DNA from: Leptospira sp. WS39.C2
GTDB taxonomy: Bacteria > Spirochaetota > Leptospiria > Leptospirales > Leptospiraceae
Length of the DNA: 64,000 nt
Assembly: GCF_040833965.1 (NCBI RefSeq)
Contig: NZ_CP162142.1
Span: 1,761,001-1,825,000, forward strand
Direction of reading: 5' to 3'
Part shown: positions 19,906 to 28,782 of the stretch, piece after piece
Layout: each line of letters begins with the position of its first letter
How positions within the stretch are numbered: the stretch's first letter is position 1
Position numbers and translations under genes: made by a program
Notes under the pieces: model-generated
What the model was told of the DNA's origin: nothing
Seen by the model: only the letters and a program-made list of their open reading frames with translations
Databases searched by the model: none

Positions 19906-20589
19906 ATGAATCAAAAAATCAAAAATTCTTTTTTTATCAGTATTTTACTTGTTACATTTGGGTGTGTAACGGCTGTTAAAAAACCAAGTAACAATGTTAT
20001 ACAAAACAAATCAGGTGCCATGAGCTTAAAAATTGGCCTTCCCATTTTCTTTCCTTTCGTACCAGACCGATTTGCTACTAAAGTTTATATTCTCAAACTA
20101 TCAAAAGACAAAAAAACTTATGCAGAAATGGAAATGATTGAATCCACATTTGAAAATCGTGACCAAGTGACATTTTTCAATTTAGAGCCAGGAGAATACG
20201 CGATTGCTGGATTCTATAGGCAGAACGAGTCCTCAAATCAAACTGCAGATTTATATATAGTCTTGGATGATGCCTCTATTGAAAAATCTAAGTTTCGAGT
20301 GAAAGAAAAAGAAATCACAATCCTTGGTATTATTTATTGTATGTGGGCAGATGATGCATTGAACTTACAAGGGAACCAATTGTTATTATCAAAAAAAATT
20401 GCACCAGGAATTGAGAATAATACTGCGGAAGTTGTTTTTACAACACTTGTTGGTGGGCGTACAAGACAAGTTCGAATAGAAAAAATAACAAAGATAAAAA
20501 ATTCAATAGAAGACATTGAATCATTTAAGCCAACTTTAAAAGAAATTGTAGAGGGTACTTCCTGGCAGAAGTATTTTACAAATATTTAA
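19906..20589 (+). CDS. Putative lipoprotein of unknown function
   Basis: A 227-residue protein with a signal peptide and lipobox-like VTFGC (Cys20). The mature part contains FFNLEPGEYAIAGFYR, a turn often seen in small beta-sandwich (carboxypeptidase regulatory-like) domains of cell-surface lipoproteins. No enzyme motif was seen. It stands alone on the plus strand, with the terminator at 20613-20637 shared with the convergent monooxygenase. Confidence 0.75.
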   Translation: MNQKIKNSFFISILLVTFGCVTAVKKPSNNVIQNKSGAMSLKIGLPIFFPFVPDRFATKVYILKLSKDKKTYAEMEMIESTFENRDQVTFFNLEPGEYAIAGFYRQNESSNQTADLYIVLDDASIEKSKFRVKEKEITILGIIYCMWADDALNLQGNQLLLSKKIAPGIENNTAEVVFTTLVGGRTRQVRIEKITKIKNSIEDIESFKPTLKEIVEGTSWQKYFTNI

Positions 20590-20612
20590 ATTAGTATCAA
20601 TTCACAAAAAAA

Positions 20613-20637
20613 CCGGTATTCCATTCAGAAATACCGG
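20613..20637. terminator. Bidirectional terminator between lipoprotein and monooxygenase genes
   Basis: CCGGTATT at 20613-20620 pairs with AATACCGG at 20630-20637 over a nine-base loop. On the minus strand the stem is followed by TTTTTTT, so it should end the monooxygenase transcript; on the plus strand the tail is only moderately T-rich. Confidence 0.75.
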
Positions 20638-20668
20638 CAAAAATGTTGTTTAGGATTTTATAAAAAGT

Positions 20669-22135
20669 TTAATTTGTGATTAGGTTAAAATCTTGGTAAT
20701 CAGGAGTCTTCATTTCCTTTTCCCATCGACTCCAAGTATAAGGCCACATTGCCGGATCTCCATCCGGATCCAAATACCAACTTTGACAACCTCCGAGCCA
20801 AACTGTTCCAACCATTCCTTTTTTAAGATAAGCAGCAAATCGCTGTAATGCTTCTTCTTTCGCATCTATCGCATTGAATTTACCTTTTCTCCAATCATTT
20901 ACGATTTTTAGAACGTATTTGGTTTGTACTTCACTCATCGCAATCACAGAAAAATTTCCAATAGGAGTGTTTGGTCCGAGCATCAAAACAAAGTTAGGAA
21001 AATGTGGGATAAAAAGTGACCGATAGGCTTGCACTTTCTTTTTCCATACGGATTCAATGGAAATTCCATTCTCACCTGTTAGGTTCATTGGTCTCATGAA
21101 ATTAAAAGGATGGAATCCAGTTGCCAAAATCAAAATATCCAATTCATTTAGTTTTCCGTCTTTTGTAACCACACCTTTTTCAGTGATTTTTTCGATTCCT
21201 TCCGTCACCAAATCAGCATTTGGTTTTTGGATAGCATCGTAAAAAGTTGAATTTACAATGACACGTTTGCAACCAACCCGATAATTTGGAGTTAGTTTTT
21301 GTCTGAGAACAGGATCTTTAATTGATGTACGCAAATTTCTTTTGCATAAAAAACTCATCAGTAAATGTGGGATTTTTTTACCAATGACTGCTTTGGAAAA
21401 TGTTTGTTCCACGGCGAAGGTATACCATTTATGAAATCGTTTGAGGATATTTGGTTCCTTCCTCCATTTTTTTTTGTCTTTTTCCGTATAGATAGTATCT
21501 GGAACTTTGACAATCCATTGTGGAGTTCTTTGGAATACAGAAACTTTTTTTCCCACTTTAATCATTTCAGGAATCACTTGTGCTGCGGTGGAACCGGTTC
21601 CAATGATTCCTATGCGTTTGCCTTCCAAATTTACGGAATGGTCCCATTCAGCTGTGTGAAAACATTTTCCTTGGAAACTTTCCAGTCCTTGGATGTTTGG
21701 TTTTGCTGGATGGTGTAAGATACCTGTAGCTGAAATCAGAAAATCCGAAACGTAAGTATTTCCTTTCGAAGATTTTGTAGTCCATTTTCCATTCTGGTAA
21801 GATGCTTCTGTTACAGCTTCGTTGAAATGTATTTTTGGTGTGATTTTGAATTCATCACTCACACGTTTGAAGTAAGCTTGGATTTCATCTCCATGGGCAA
21901 ACCTGTGGCTCCATTCTGGGTTAGGTGCAAAACTATAAGTATACATATGTGCTGGGATGTCACAAGCGACACCAGGATATGTGTTCTCACGCCATGTACC
22001 ACCTAAATCGTTTTTTTTCTCTAAAATGGTGACGTCATGAACACCCATACGATTGAATTCGATTGCAAGGAGGATTCCTGTCATACCTGCGCCAATGATG
22101 ACGACCTTTGGATCCCTGATAGTTTGATTAGCCAT
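20669..22135 (-). CDS. Flavin-containing (Baeyer-Villiger type) monooxygenase
   Basis: An FAD- and NADPH-dependent monooxygenase of 488 residues. Two dinucleotide-binding motifs are visible: VVIIGAGMTGILLA at residues 10-24 (FAD) and RIGIIGTGSTAAQ near 180 (NADPH). The Baeyer-Villiger fingerprint F-x-G-x-x-x-H-x-x-x-W appears as FQGKCFHTAEW, just before the second Rossmann motif. GGTWRENTYPGVACDIPAHMY is typical of the steroid/cyclohexanone oxygenase group. It would oxidise ketones or heteroatoms; the substrate cannot be told. It is transcribed divergently from an ArsR regulator, which may control it. Confidence 0.9.
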   Translation of the reverse strand: MANQTIRDPKVVIIGAGMTGILLAIEFNRMGVHDVTILEKKNDLGGTWRENTYPGVACDIPAHMYTYSFAPNPEWSHRFAHGDEIQAYFKRVSDEFKITPKIHFNEAVTEASYQNGKWTTKSSKGNTYVSDFLISATGILHHPAKPNIQGLESFQGKCFHTAEWDHSVNLEGKRIGIIGTGSTAAQVIPEMIKVGKKVSVFQRTPQWIVKVPDTIYTEKDKKKWRKEPNILKRFHKWYTFAVEQTFSKAVIGKKIPHLLMSFLCKRNLRTSIKDPVLRQKLTPNYRVGCKRVIVNSTFYDAIQKPNADLVTEGIEKITEKGVVTKDGKLNELDILILATGFHPFNFMRPMNLTGENGISIESVWKKKVQAYRSLFIPHFPNFVLMLGPNTPIGNFSVIAMSEVQTKYVLKIVNDWRKGKFNAIDAKEEALQRFAAYLKKGMVGTVWLGGCQSWYLDPDGDPAMWPYTWSRWEKEMKTPDYQDFNLITN

Positions 22136-22475
22136 TTGATTCCTTTTTTATAAAACACCGAAATTCATTGGGTTGAACAATGTTCCGTTTTTAATCCTTG
22201 GTTCAGAATTCAAACATTTCTGCTCACATTTGCAACTAAAAAAACATAAAGAAGGTGAAAAAGGTAAAACAGTTCCAAGATTTAGAATCAGATTCATTCT
22301 AAAACTATCATACGATTAATGAACATCCGATCCACTTGTTCCGAATCTGATTTAAAAAACAAATTTTGACCAAACTCATTAATAGAGTTTTTAACCATTC
22401 AATTCCAATTGTCTTCTTGTTTTGGAATATATTTTAGAGTTTACTTAATTAAGATATTACTTAAGTAAAGACATT
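22136..22475. promoter_or_regulatory. Divergent promoter region of the monooxygenase and arsR genes
   Basis: No gene is seen in these 340 bases. They hold the palindrome TTTAGAAT-N7-ATTCTAAA at 22281-22303, a small GAACA-A-TGTTC palindrome near the monooxygenase start, and the arsR-proximal palindrome described separately. The divergent layout suggests regulation of both sides from this region. Confidence 0.5.
22440..22469. promoter_or_regulatory. Candidate ArsR operator
   Basis: TTTACTTAA (22440-22448) and TTAAGTAAA (22461-22469) form a perfect inverted repeat with a 12-base spacer, ending six bases before the arsR ATG. Its position would block transcription or initiation of the arsR-AHSA1 pair, so self-repression by the ArsR product is likely. 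Confidence 0.6.
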
Positions 22476-22802
22476 ATGAATGCTTTTGCAGTTTTAGCTG
22501 ATGAGACAAGAAGAGATATTATTCGACTTGTTGCCAAAAAAGGGGAGCTTAGCTCAACAGAAATTAGTCAGAACTTTCAAATGACTCCTCCAGCAGTTTC
22601 CCAACATTTAAAACTACTCAAAGAAGCAAAAATCCTTCATGTGAAAAAAGATGCGCAGAAACGTATTTATAGTTTGAACCAAGAAGGTATGAAGGAAATG
22701 GAAGATTGGATTTTGGAAATCAAAAGTCTTTGGACGAAACGTTTGGATCGGTTAGATCGTTATGTAATGAAATTAAAAAAGGAAAACAAAAATGGAAAAT
22801 AA
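22476..22802 (+). CDS. ArsR-family transcriptional regulator
   Basis: A 108-residue winged-helix repressor: [20 protein letters not shown] at the start, the recognition helix [16 protein letters not shown], and a beta-wing with [14 protein letters not shown]. No metal-binding ELCVCDL motif is present, so it is probably the non-metal SdpR-like branch that commonly pairs with AHSA1/SRPBCC genes. Its 3' end overlaps the next gene by 11 bases. Confidence 0.92.
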   Translation: MNAFAVLADETRRDIIRLVAKKGELSSTEISQNFQMTPPAVSQHLKLLKEAKILHVKKDAQKRIYSLNQEGMKEMEDWILEIKSLWTKRLDRLDRYVMKLKKENKNGK

Positions 22803-23283
22803 CCAAACAGAAACAATTATAGAAAAAAATAGAGTTATTTATAAACGTTACTTTGATGTAGATTCTGAATTATTATTCGAAGTTTGGTCTAAACCGGAAC
22901 ATTTAACGGAATGGTGGGGACCAGATGGTTTTACATTAACGATTATAAGATTAGATTTTTCCATCGGTGGTATTTGGGAATTTGTGATGCATGGTCCAGA
23001 TGGGCATGACTATAAAAATAAAATCCAATTCTTAGACATCAAAAAACCAATTTCAATCACTTACAAACATATCGGTGATGGAGATGGTGATGTGGATGTT
23101 GATTTTGAATCTAGGATAATCTTTGAAAAATCTGGTGATGGAACAATTTTTACCATGGAACAAGTTTTTTCCAGCAAACAAGAGTTAGAGAGAGTCAACA
23201 AAAAATACGGTGCCATTGAAGGTGGAAAACAACATTTAGGGAATCTCGGTAATTATTTGGATAAAATTGTAAAAACAATCTGA
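22792..23283 (+). CDS. AHSA1/SRPBCC (START-like) domain protein
   Basis: A 163-residue protein with the AHSA1 signature: [31 protein letters not shown], and a C-terminal LGNYLDKIV helix. The helix-grip fold forms a pocket for a hydrophobic ligand. The arsR/AHSA1 pairing is widespread, and the regulator usually controls this gene; the ligand is unknown. Translation is probably coupled to arsR by the overlap. Confidence 0.9.
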   Translation: MENNQTETIIEKNRVIYKRYFDVDSELLFEVWSKPEHLTEWWGPDGFTLTIIRLDFSIGGIWEFVMHGPDGHDYKNKIQFLDIKKPISITYKHIGDGDGDVDVDFESRIIFEKSGDGTIFTMEQVFSSKQELERVNKKYGAIEGGKQHLGNLGNYLDKIVKTI

Positions 23284-23298
23284 CACATAAAAAGTTAG

Positions 23299-23439
23299 GC
23301 TATCCTTTTACTGAGTCAGAAACTATCTGAGGAAATAGAAGGCGAGATTTCAAATCCATTTGGAGTTTATCTGGTCGGCAAACAATTGTTTGTAAGTGAT
23401 TTTGACAATATCCGTATTCTCACATTCAAAGGGTTATAG
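23299..23439 (+). pseudogene. Decayed 3' end of an NHL-repeat protein gene
   Basis: An open stretch without a start, closed by TAG at 23437-23439. Its translation has the pattern NPFGVYLVGKQLFVSDFDN followed by IRILTF, which matches the end of an NHL beta-propeller blade (P-x-G-[IV]-x-[LV]-x-x-x-x-[LI]-[FY]-V-[SA]-D). Only about one blade is left; the rest of the gene is gone. Confidence 0.5.
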
Positions 23440-23686
23440 GTAATATTGAGAAAACTTCTATTTCGAAGAATTTTAAGAATTGGCAAACAGAAAAGAAACA
23501 ACATTCAAATGTATTGTTATTTCTTAAAATAGCTGATATGTAAGTTCTATTGAATCCAGTAGCTTCAACGAACTGATCGAGTATCAGGCTTTTTTCTTTT
23601 TTCGAAGCCCAAAGGTATTTCTCTTTGAACACTTGAACCAGCATAGAACGCACCATCTTCGATTGCTTCATGGACATCACCTGCAC
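23426..23686 (-). pseudogene. Remnant of an integrase-core transposase, N-terminal part
   Basis: The first 55 residues of this frame (KEKYLWASKKEKSLILDQF, then ATGFNRTYISAILRN) resemble the N-terminus of transposases that begin with a K-E-K-x-x-I-L-D-x-F-x-x-x-T-G-[YF]-N-R helix pair. The similarity stops after about residue 57 and the remaining frame looks unrelated. No catalytic domain follows, so this is a fragment of an older insertion, unrelated to the IS481 copy next to it. The identification is from memory of the family and should be treated as moderate. Confidence 0.5.
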
Positions 23687-23842
23687 ATGAGTGAATCGTT
23701 TCCTTATCTAATTTGGAGTAGATTTTAAGATGATGCAACGACTAGTGTTTCGAGTAGATTATTACGTGATGCAGTGAGGAACTTCCCATAATCAATCTTA
23801 TGTCGCATTAGATTCGGGAATCGATGTATAGAAAGGCACATC

Positions 23843-25119
23843 GGTAACACTTTAGATCACTCACATGGGTTACACATTTACTGATCAATTCTATACAATA
23901 ATCTTTGGTATTTCAACACTTTACTCGTATACAAATCTAAAATTCCAAGGATTGCGTTCGCAAAATAAAGACGACAATGCCTGTCAGAGACCTCTTCAAA
24001 GCCAACCACCTCTCCAATAAAAGGATTCCCAAAGAAGATACGATGGGATCCATATTGAGCAAAACCACTTTCATGAACTTTATCAGTGACAATATGAGTT
24101 GGATATGCAACTTCTAGAATCTTTTTGGGAAACTCACGAATGGATGGTTTGTAGATTTTAGATGGAGTTAAGAAACCCAAAGCTTCATGAGGACGAATTC
24201 GATTAAACTCATCTCGGAAGTTATCAAAGGATCTTTGTTGGGCATTAAGACTGGATCTTGGAGGTAATGCAGTTTCTTCTTTAAGAGTTCGGTGCATTCT
24301 TTCATGACGACCATTTTGAGAAGGTTTGCCTGGCTCAATCCTTTCCGGTCGAATTCCTAACTTCAACCACCAAACAGAAAGACTCGTGAGGCCACCGATC
24401 GCCTTACTCGCAAAGGGTGCACCATTATCAGACTTAATAGCAATTGGAAGTCCATACTCTTTAAAAACCCTTTCAAATACTGCTTTTGTTTGTTCTACAT
24501 TCGTTTTACTTAAAATTTCGCATGCAAGAAGATAACGACTATGGGCATCTGTGATTGTCAAAGGATCACACCGCTCTCCATTTCCGACTGTAAAATGACC
24601 TTTAAAATCAACACACCATACGTCATTTGGTGCAACCACATCAGAGAAAGGAAAAAGAGACTGAGGCACTCTTGGTCGCTTTTTCTTTTGTTTGATGAGT
24701 CCTTTTTTTCTTAATATATTGCCGATCGTTGTTTCACTGGGAATGTGTTTTAGCCTGTGAAATCTAGCTTTCAATACAGGACGAAGTTTCTTTGGTCTCC
24801 AAGAAGGATGTTCTTCACGTAAATCAAGGATCAATCGAACGACTTTTTCAGGAGTTTCATTTGATTGGGTGATTCTTTTTCTAGATTTGTCTTTGAGTCC
24901 ATCAATGCCTTCAGACTCATAGTTTTTTAGGTATTTGTATCCGGTTTTTCTTGATATGTTAAAGTCTCTGCAAAGATCCGCAAAACACCAGTTACCACTT
25001 TTAACAGCTGCTATAAACTTGATTCTTTCTTCTATCACTTTGGTTTCCTTCCAAGGCATCGGATTTTCCTCCGATACTCAATGTAAGTGTTACCTATGTG
25101 AGTTGTCTCTTTTGTTACC
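23843..25119 (-). mobile_element. IS481-family insertion sequence, complete
   Basis: One transposase gene lies between imperfect inverted repeats. The left end reads GGTAACACTTTAGATCACTC and continues ACATGGGTTACAC; the reverse complement of the right end reads GGTAACAAAAGAGACAACTC and continues ACATAGGTAACAC. The two agree in about 25 of 33 positions. Each end contains two GGTAACA/GGTTACA-type units about 26 bases apart. Flanking bases (CACATC on the left, TATCCG on the right) show no clear target duplication, so the copy may be old or recombined. Confidence 0.8.
23878..25059 (-). CDS. IS481-family transposase
   Basis: A 393-residue DDE transposase. An N-terminal helix-turn-helix (about residues 20-55, FADLCRDFNISRKTGYKYLK) precedes the integrase core. 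Catalytic residues are in WCVDFKGHF (Asp151), IKSDNGAPF (Asp211) and NGRHERMHRTLK (Glu253). The C-terminal NAQQRSFDNFRDEFNRIRPH-type segment is typical of IS481. The frame is intact, so the element may still move. Only one copy is seen here. Confidence 0.93.
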   Translation of the reverse strand: MPWKETKVIEERIKFIAAVKSGNWCFADLCRDFNISRKTGYKYLKNYESEGIDGLKDKSRKRITQSNETPEKVVRLILDLREEHPSWRPKKLRPVLKARFHRLKHIPSETTIGNILRKKGLIKQKKKRPRVPQSLFPFSDVVAPNDVWCVDFKGHFTVGNGERCDPLTITDAHSRYLLACEILSKTNVEQTKAVFERVFKEYGLPIAIKSDNGAPFASKAIGGLTSLSVWWLKLGIRPERIEPGKPSQNGRHERMHRTLKEETALPPRSSLNAQQRSFDNFRDEFNRIRPHEALGFLTPSKIYKPSIREFPKKILEVAYPTHIVTDKVHESGFAQYGSHRIFFGNPFIGEVVGFEEVSDRHCRLYFANAILGILDLYTSKVLKYQRLLYRIDQ

Positions 25120-25286
25120 TATCCGACCTATTCATACCTCGATTGAAAGTACCCATACATAGTTTACATCTTTGTCCTAATACATGCTTTACAGAAAACA
25201 ATACAGGTATTGTTACCAAAAATGTATGTTTCTAGATACGAATACTTTTCTTGAAGGACGATTCCTAACTCAAAACTTTATCTAAA
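25060..25286. other. Flank of the insertion sequence without a gene
   Basis: From 25060 to 25119 lies the right inverted repeat; the rest up to 25286 shows no open frame. A short palindrome ACAATAC-AG-GTATTGT at 25198-25213 lies downstream of the minus-strand lipoprotein and is followed on that strand by TTTTC, so it may be a weak terminator. Confidence 0.4.
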
Positions 25287-25877
25287 TTATTGGAATACCA
25301 AACGACTCGCATTGGTTTTCTCTTCATTTTTCGCATCTATGATTATTCGGAGTCCAATCTCGATGGCGGACTGGATACTTTTTGCAATTTTTTCCTCTGA
25401 TTGTGTATCATCGGATGAGAAAGGAATTTTATTCGAATGGATGGGATCTGATTTTCCTAAAATTCGGTACGTTTCCCCCGATTCTTTTACTAATAAAAAT
25501 TCAACAATCGATGCAAATGTTGCATGTTGGAATTTGGTGGAACCTTCTTCAAAAACAAGAGTTCGATTTACTTGTACTTTTCTGAGAACGATGGATGCAG
25601 GTTCCAATGGGTCGTTAAAGTTTCTAGCGCTATAAGAACTAACATTGAATACTTGGGAAGCTACGTGGTTAAATGAATTCAGGGCGAATTTCCCGATAGA
25701 AATTTGTAGATTGGGGCCTACTTTCAAAACTGTCTCTGGAAGATCCATTTCGTATTGGAGTCTATAATGCACTTTTAATTCTTTTTCACCAAACGAAGTT
25801 GGCTCTTTCATTTGTGAACCCTGGCAAAACTCGAACAAAACTAAGTAAAAAAGGAGAAATATAGATTTGGTTTTCAT
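25287..25877 (-). CDS. Putative lipoprotein of unknown function
   Basis: A 196-residue protein with signal peptide and lipobox-like LFEFCQG (Cys18). The body contains ARNFNDPLEPASIVLRKVQ and EFLLVKESGETYRILGKSD and a helical C-terminus (KIAKSIQSAIEIGLRIIID). The layout recalls the ABC-type lipoprotein component YmbA/PqiC-like small domain, but I cannot support that by motif. It is transcribed toward the insertion sequence. Confidence 0.7.
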   Translation of the reverse strand: MKTKSIFLLFYLVLFEFCQGSQMKEPTSFGEKELKVHYRLQYEMDLPETVLKVGPNLQISIGKFALNSFNHVASQVFNVSSYSARNFNDPLEPASIVLRKVQVNRTLVFEEGSTKFQHATFASIVEFLLVKESGETYRILGKSDPIHSNKIPFSSDDTQSEEKIAKSIQSAIEIGLRIIIDAKNEEKTNASRLVFQ

Positions 25878-25958
25878 GCAGAATTCCTAAACATAAATGC
25901 CAAATTCCGGGGAATATATTGCCTTTCATTGGAAAAAAAAGTGCATTTTGGTTCTTCT

Positions 25959-26016
25959 CACTCAAATTGTGAGTGGAAAAAAGTTCCCAACCTGTTTAAT
26001 TTTGGAAGGAACTTTT
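25959..26016 (+). promoter_or_regulatory. Structured leader upstream of the DoxX-like gene
   Basis: Two stem-loops lie in tandem: CACTCA/TGAGTG at 25959-25975, and AAAAGTTCC (25979-25987) with GGAACTTTT (26008-26016) over a 20-base loop. They end about 50 bases before the ribosome site of the DoxX-like gene. They could be a 5' UTR structure or an attenuator; the function is unknown. Confidence 0.35.
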
Positions 26017-26078
26017 CTCATTGGTGTAACTTTCTGAATCATAGGTTTCCAATGGTAGAAATGAAAAAGGAGATTTTA

Positions 26079-26465
26079 ATGAAAATTTTATATATTGTTG
26101 TCAGGCTGTTGTTAGGTGCTTTGTTTCTGTTTTCATCGATTGCTGTATTGTTTAATTTAGTTCCAGAGCCAGAAATCACAGGGAATATGAAGGTGTTTAA
26201 TGACGGAATCAAAGCCTCTGGTTATTTACTAACCTTAATTAAAGTTACAGAACTTGTTTGTGCCATTGCATTTTTAAGCGGTCGTTTCGTTCCGTTAGCG
26301 TCTGTCATCATTGCTCCCGTTGTTGTGAATATTCTTTTAGTCCACATCATGATCGCACCTGAAGGTCTTGCTGTAGGAATCTTTGTCGTAGTTGCCAATG
26401 CATTTTTGGGGTATTACAACCGTTCGGCTTTCAAACCATTGTTTGTTCCCGTTCACAAGGTATAA
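26079..26465 (+). CDS. DoxX-like membrane protein
   Basis: A 128-residue protein with four hydrophobic segments (about 3-22, 46-65, 70-90, 95-112), in the DoxX/DoxD-like pattern: IVVRLLLGALFLFSSIAVLF, then KVTELVCAIAFLSGRF, then ASVIIAPVVVNILLVHIMI. The frame opens at 25929, but AAAAAGGAG six bases before ATG 26079 fixes the start there; the upstream part is the structured leader. DoxX-like proteins are linked to redox or oxidative stress in some bacteria, but here the role is unknown. Confidence 0.8.
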   Translation: MKILYIVVRLLLGALFLFSSIAVLFNLVPEPEITGNMKVFNDGIKASGYLLTLIKVTELVCAIAFLSGRFVPLASVIIAPVVVNILLVHIMIAPEGLAVGIFVVVANAFLGYYNRSAFKPLFVPVHKV

Positions 26466-26497
26466 CCTCTATAAACGGGAAGTTCTTTTAAAGGTTC

Positions 26498-28669
26498 TTA
26501 TGTATTGATTTCCTGAAAAAACTGAACTTCCCCAGAAGAAGTGTCGTAAAATGCTGGCACAATTTTATATTCACCGGCATTTACTTTTTCTTTCAAAAAC
26601 TCACTCGTTTTTAAAATCTCATCTATCGAATTTAAGACATTTGCCTTCACTACATGATTGAAGATATGTTCATTCCCTAATTTTGTTTTTAAAGAACTGG
26701 AATCTGACTCATCAATTGCCTTTTGGATTTTATTAGTGATACTTGCTATATTCCCATCTTTTAGAGCATATATGGCGCTAGAGACGGCTCCACAATTGGA
26801 ATGACCTAAAACAACAATCAGTTTGGTTCCAATCTTAGCGCAAGAAAGTTCTAAACTTCCAAGGATTTCTTGGTTTACTATATTCCCGGCAATGCGAATG
26901 GATATGATGTCTCCAAGACCCGCATCAAAAATGATCTCTGGACTTGTACGAGAATCAATACATGAAAGGACAACCGCAATTGGGTTTTGGCCAAAGGCGG
27001 TTGCATTCACTTGGTGTTTGAAATATTTTTCAGACCATTTTCCTTTCACGAAACGTTCATTCCCTCTCTTTAAAAACAGAAGGATCTCGTTAGGAGTTAA
27101 TTTTTGTTGTGCTTCTTTGTCTAAAATGTTTACAAATTGAACTTGGTCGCTTAGTTCATAATTATCTTTTACACCAACTAAGTTGAGTTGGATATTTTTT
27201 TCTACCGAAACAACAGATTTAAATTCTTCCAAAACTTCTAAAATATCATGGTCTATAAAATTACAATTAGATGCATCAACGATGAGTTTTGCATTTTCTG
27301 GCAAAGACCAAAGTGTGTCTTTGATAGAGGCTTTATTTAAAAAAGAAACTTGGTTTGGTAATTCTATTCGAATTGTTTCTCCAATATTTAAGTTCTCAGT
27401 TTCCACGGAAAATGGGTTTTTATAATTATTCTTTAAGATAAAAATAAAACTAATACAAAGTCCAATGAGGACTCCTGTTAATAGGTCTGTGAAAATAATG
27501 GCAAGAATGGTTGCAATAAATGGTAAAAATTGATAAATCCCTTTTTTATAAATGGATTTGTAAAGAGAAAGATTTGTTAGTTTAAAACCAGTGACAATTA
27601 GAATCACAGCAAGGGAAGACAAAGGGATTAAATTCAAAGAAAAACTTAGGAAAACAACACTTAAAGCAAGTAGGATTCCGTGGAAAATTGTAGAAAGTTT
27701 CGTACTGGCGCCAGCATAAATATTTACGGAACTTCTCACGATGACGGACGTAATTGGTAAACCCCCAATGAGTCCAGATAACGAATTTCCAACTCCTTGT
27801 GCAAATAATTCTCGGTTTGGTGAAGCGAGGCGTTTGTGAGGGTCGATTCTTTCCACTGCATCTAAATTTAATAATGTTTCTAAAGTTGCAAATGCTGCAA
27901 TTGTAAATGCGAAATACCAAACTTCCGCGTCCGTGATCATCTTGAAGTTTGGAAATGCAAATATACTTTCCCAGGTTTTTACGCTTGGGATTGAGACCAA
28001 ATGTTTTTCTGTTAAATAAAAATTCGGGAAATTGGTTTTGAATACTTCATTCCAAAATACACCTAATAAAATCACCAAAATAGGAGAAGGAATGTATCGT
28101 AAACCTTTCCACTTTAGTTTATCATAAAAAGCCATAAGGGCTAACGATGATATTGCGATTGTTACTGCACCCCAGGAAAAATATTTATGAATATTAAATA
28201 ATTCTGAAAACGTGTTCTCTCCATCACGTTGGAAAAAAATAAAATCTTCTTCTGGGTCGATGTCGAAACCAACTGCATGAGGTATTTGTTTTAAGATGAG
28301 AATGATTCCGATCGATGCAAGTAATCCTTGGATCACATTGGATGGTACGTAGTTCGCAATAAAACCAGCACGTAACAAACCAAGACCCATTTGTATGAAA
28401 CCTGCTAAAAAAACAGCGAGTAAAAAAGTTCGATAGTCTCCGAGTGCAGCAGTCGCTGCAAGTACGAGGCTTACTAGGCCAGCTGCGGGGCCACTAACGC
28501 TTGTTCTAGAATGGCTTAAAAAACCAACTACAATCCCTCCGATCACACCTGAAATGACACCAGAGAGTAACGGTGCACCACTTGCCAAAGCAACACCTAA
28601 ACAAAGAGGGAGAGCAACTAAAAATACTACGATTCCTGAAGGAATGTCTTGTTTGAGGTTTGAAAACAT
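26498..28669 (-). CDS. SulP-type anion transporter fused to a beta-carbonic anhydrase
   Basis: A 723-residue fusion. Residues 1-400 form a SulP transporter with some 10-12 membrane spans (GIVVFLVALPLCLGVALASG at the start; SVSGPAAGLVS). A STAS-like region follows at about 420-500. Residues about 525-723 are a beta-carbonic anhydrase with zinc ligands Cys570, His623 and Cys626, and the Asp572-Arg574 dyad in SCIDSRTSPE; GHSNCGAV is intact. SulP-carbonic anhydrase fusions are known and are thought to couple bicarbonate uptake with CO2/bicarbonate exchange. It lies alone, transcribed toward the DoxX-like gene. Confidence 0.93.
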   Translation of the reverse strand: MFSNLKQDIPSGIVVFLVALPLCLGVALASGAPLLSGVISGVIGGIVVGFLSHSRTSVSGPAAGLVSLVLAATAALGDYRTFLLAVFLAGFIQMGLGLLRAGFIANYVPSNVIQGLLASIGIILILKQIPHAVGFDIDPEEDFIFFQRDGENTFSELFNIHKYFSWGAVTIAISSLALMAFYDKLKWKGLRYIPSPILVILLGVFWNEVFKTNFPNFYLTEKHLVSIPSVKTWESIFAFPNFKMITDAEVWYFAFTIAAFATLETLLNLDAVERIDPHKRLASPNRELFAQGVGNSLSGLIGGLPITSVIVRSSVNIYAGASTKLSTIFHGILLALSVVFLSFSLNLIPLSSLAVILIVTGFKLTNLSLYKSIYKKGIYQFLPFIATILAIIFTDLLTGVLIGLCISFIFILKNNYKNPFSVETENLNIGETIRIELPNQVSFLNKASIKDTLWSLPENAKLIVDASNCNFIDHDILEVLEEFKSVVSVEKNIQLNLVGVKDNYELSDQVQFVNILDKEAQQKLTPNEILLFLKRGNERFVKGKWSEKYFKHQVNATAFGQNPIAVVLSCIDSRTSPEIIFDAGLGDIISIRIAGNIVNQEILGSLELSCAKIGTKLIVVLGHSNCGAVSSAIYALKDGNIASITNKIQKAIDESDSSSLKTKLGNEHIFNHVVKANVLNSIDEILKTSEFLKEKVNAGEYKIVPAFYDTSSGEVQFFQEINT

Positions 28670-28782
28670 AACGGTCTAGGAAAGGTAATTTAATTCTCAA
28701 TCCATGTCAAACAAGAATGATGATTTAATTTGCTTCATTTAGGACAATTTGTTCAGAAAAATGTATCAAAACAAAAATCTAT

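Noticed and set aside
22180..22192. GAACA-A-TGTTC palindrome as a LexA box
   Set aside because: The spacing between the half sites is not that of the known LexA boxes; kept only as an unexplained palindrome.
23837..25125. Target-site duplication of the IS481 element
   Set aside because: Bases on the two sides (CACATC and TATCCG) share only a short ATC, which is not enough to call a duplication.
23500..26000. CRISPR array or phage-defence island around the IS element
   Set aside because: No regularly spaced repeats; the region holds only gene remnants, an IS and lipoprotein genes.
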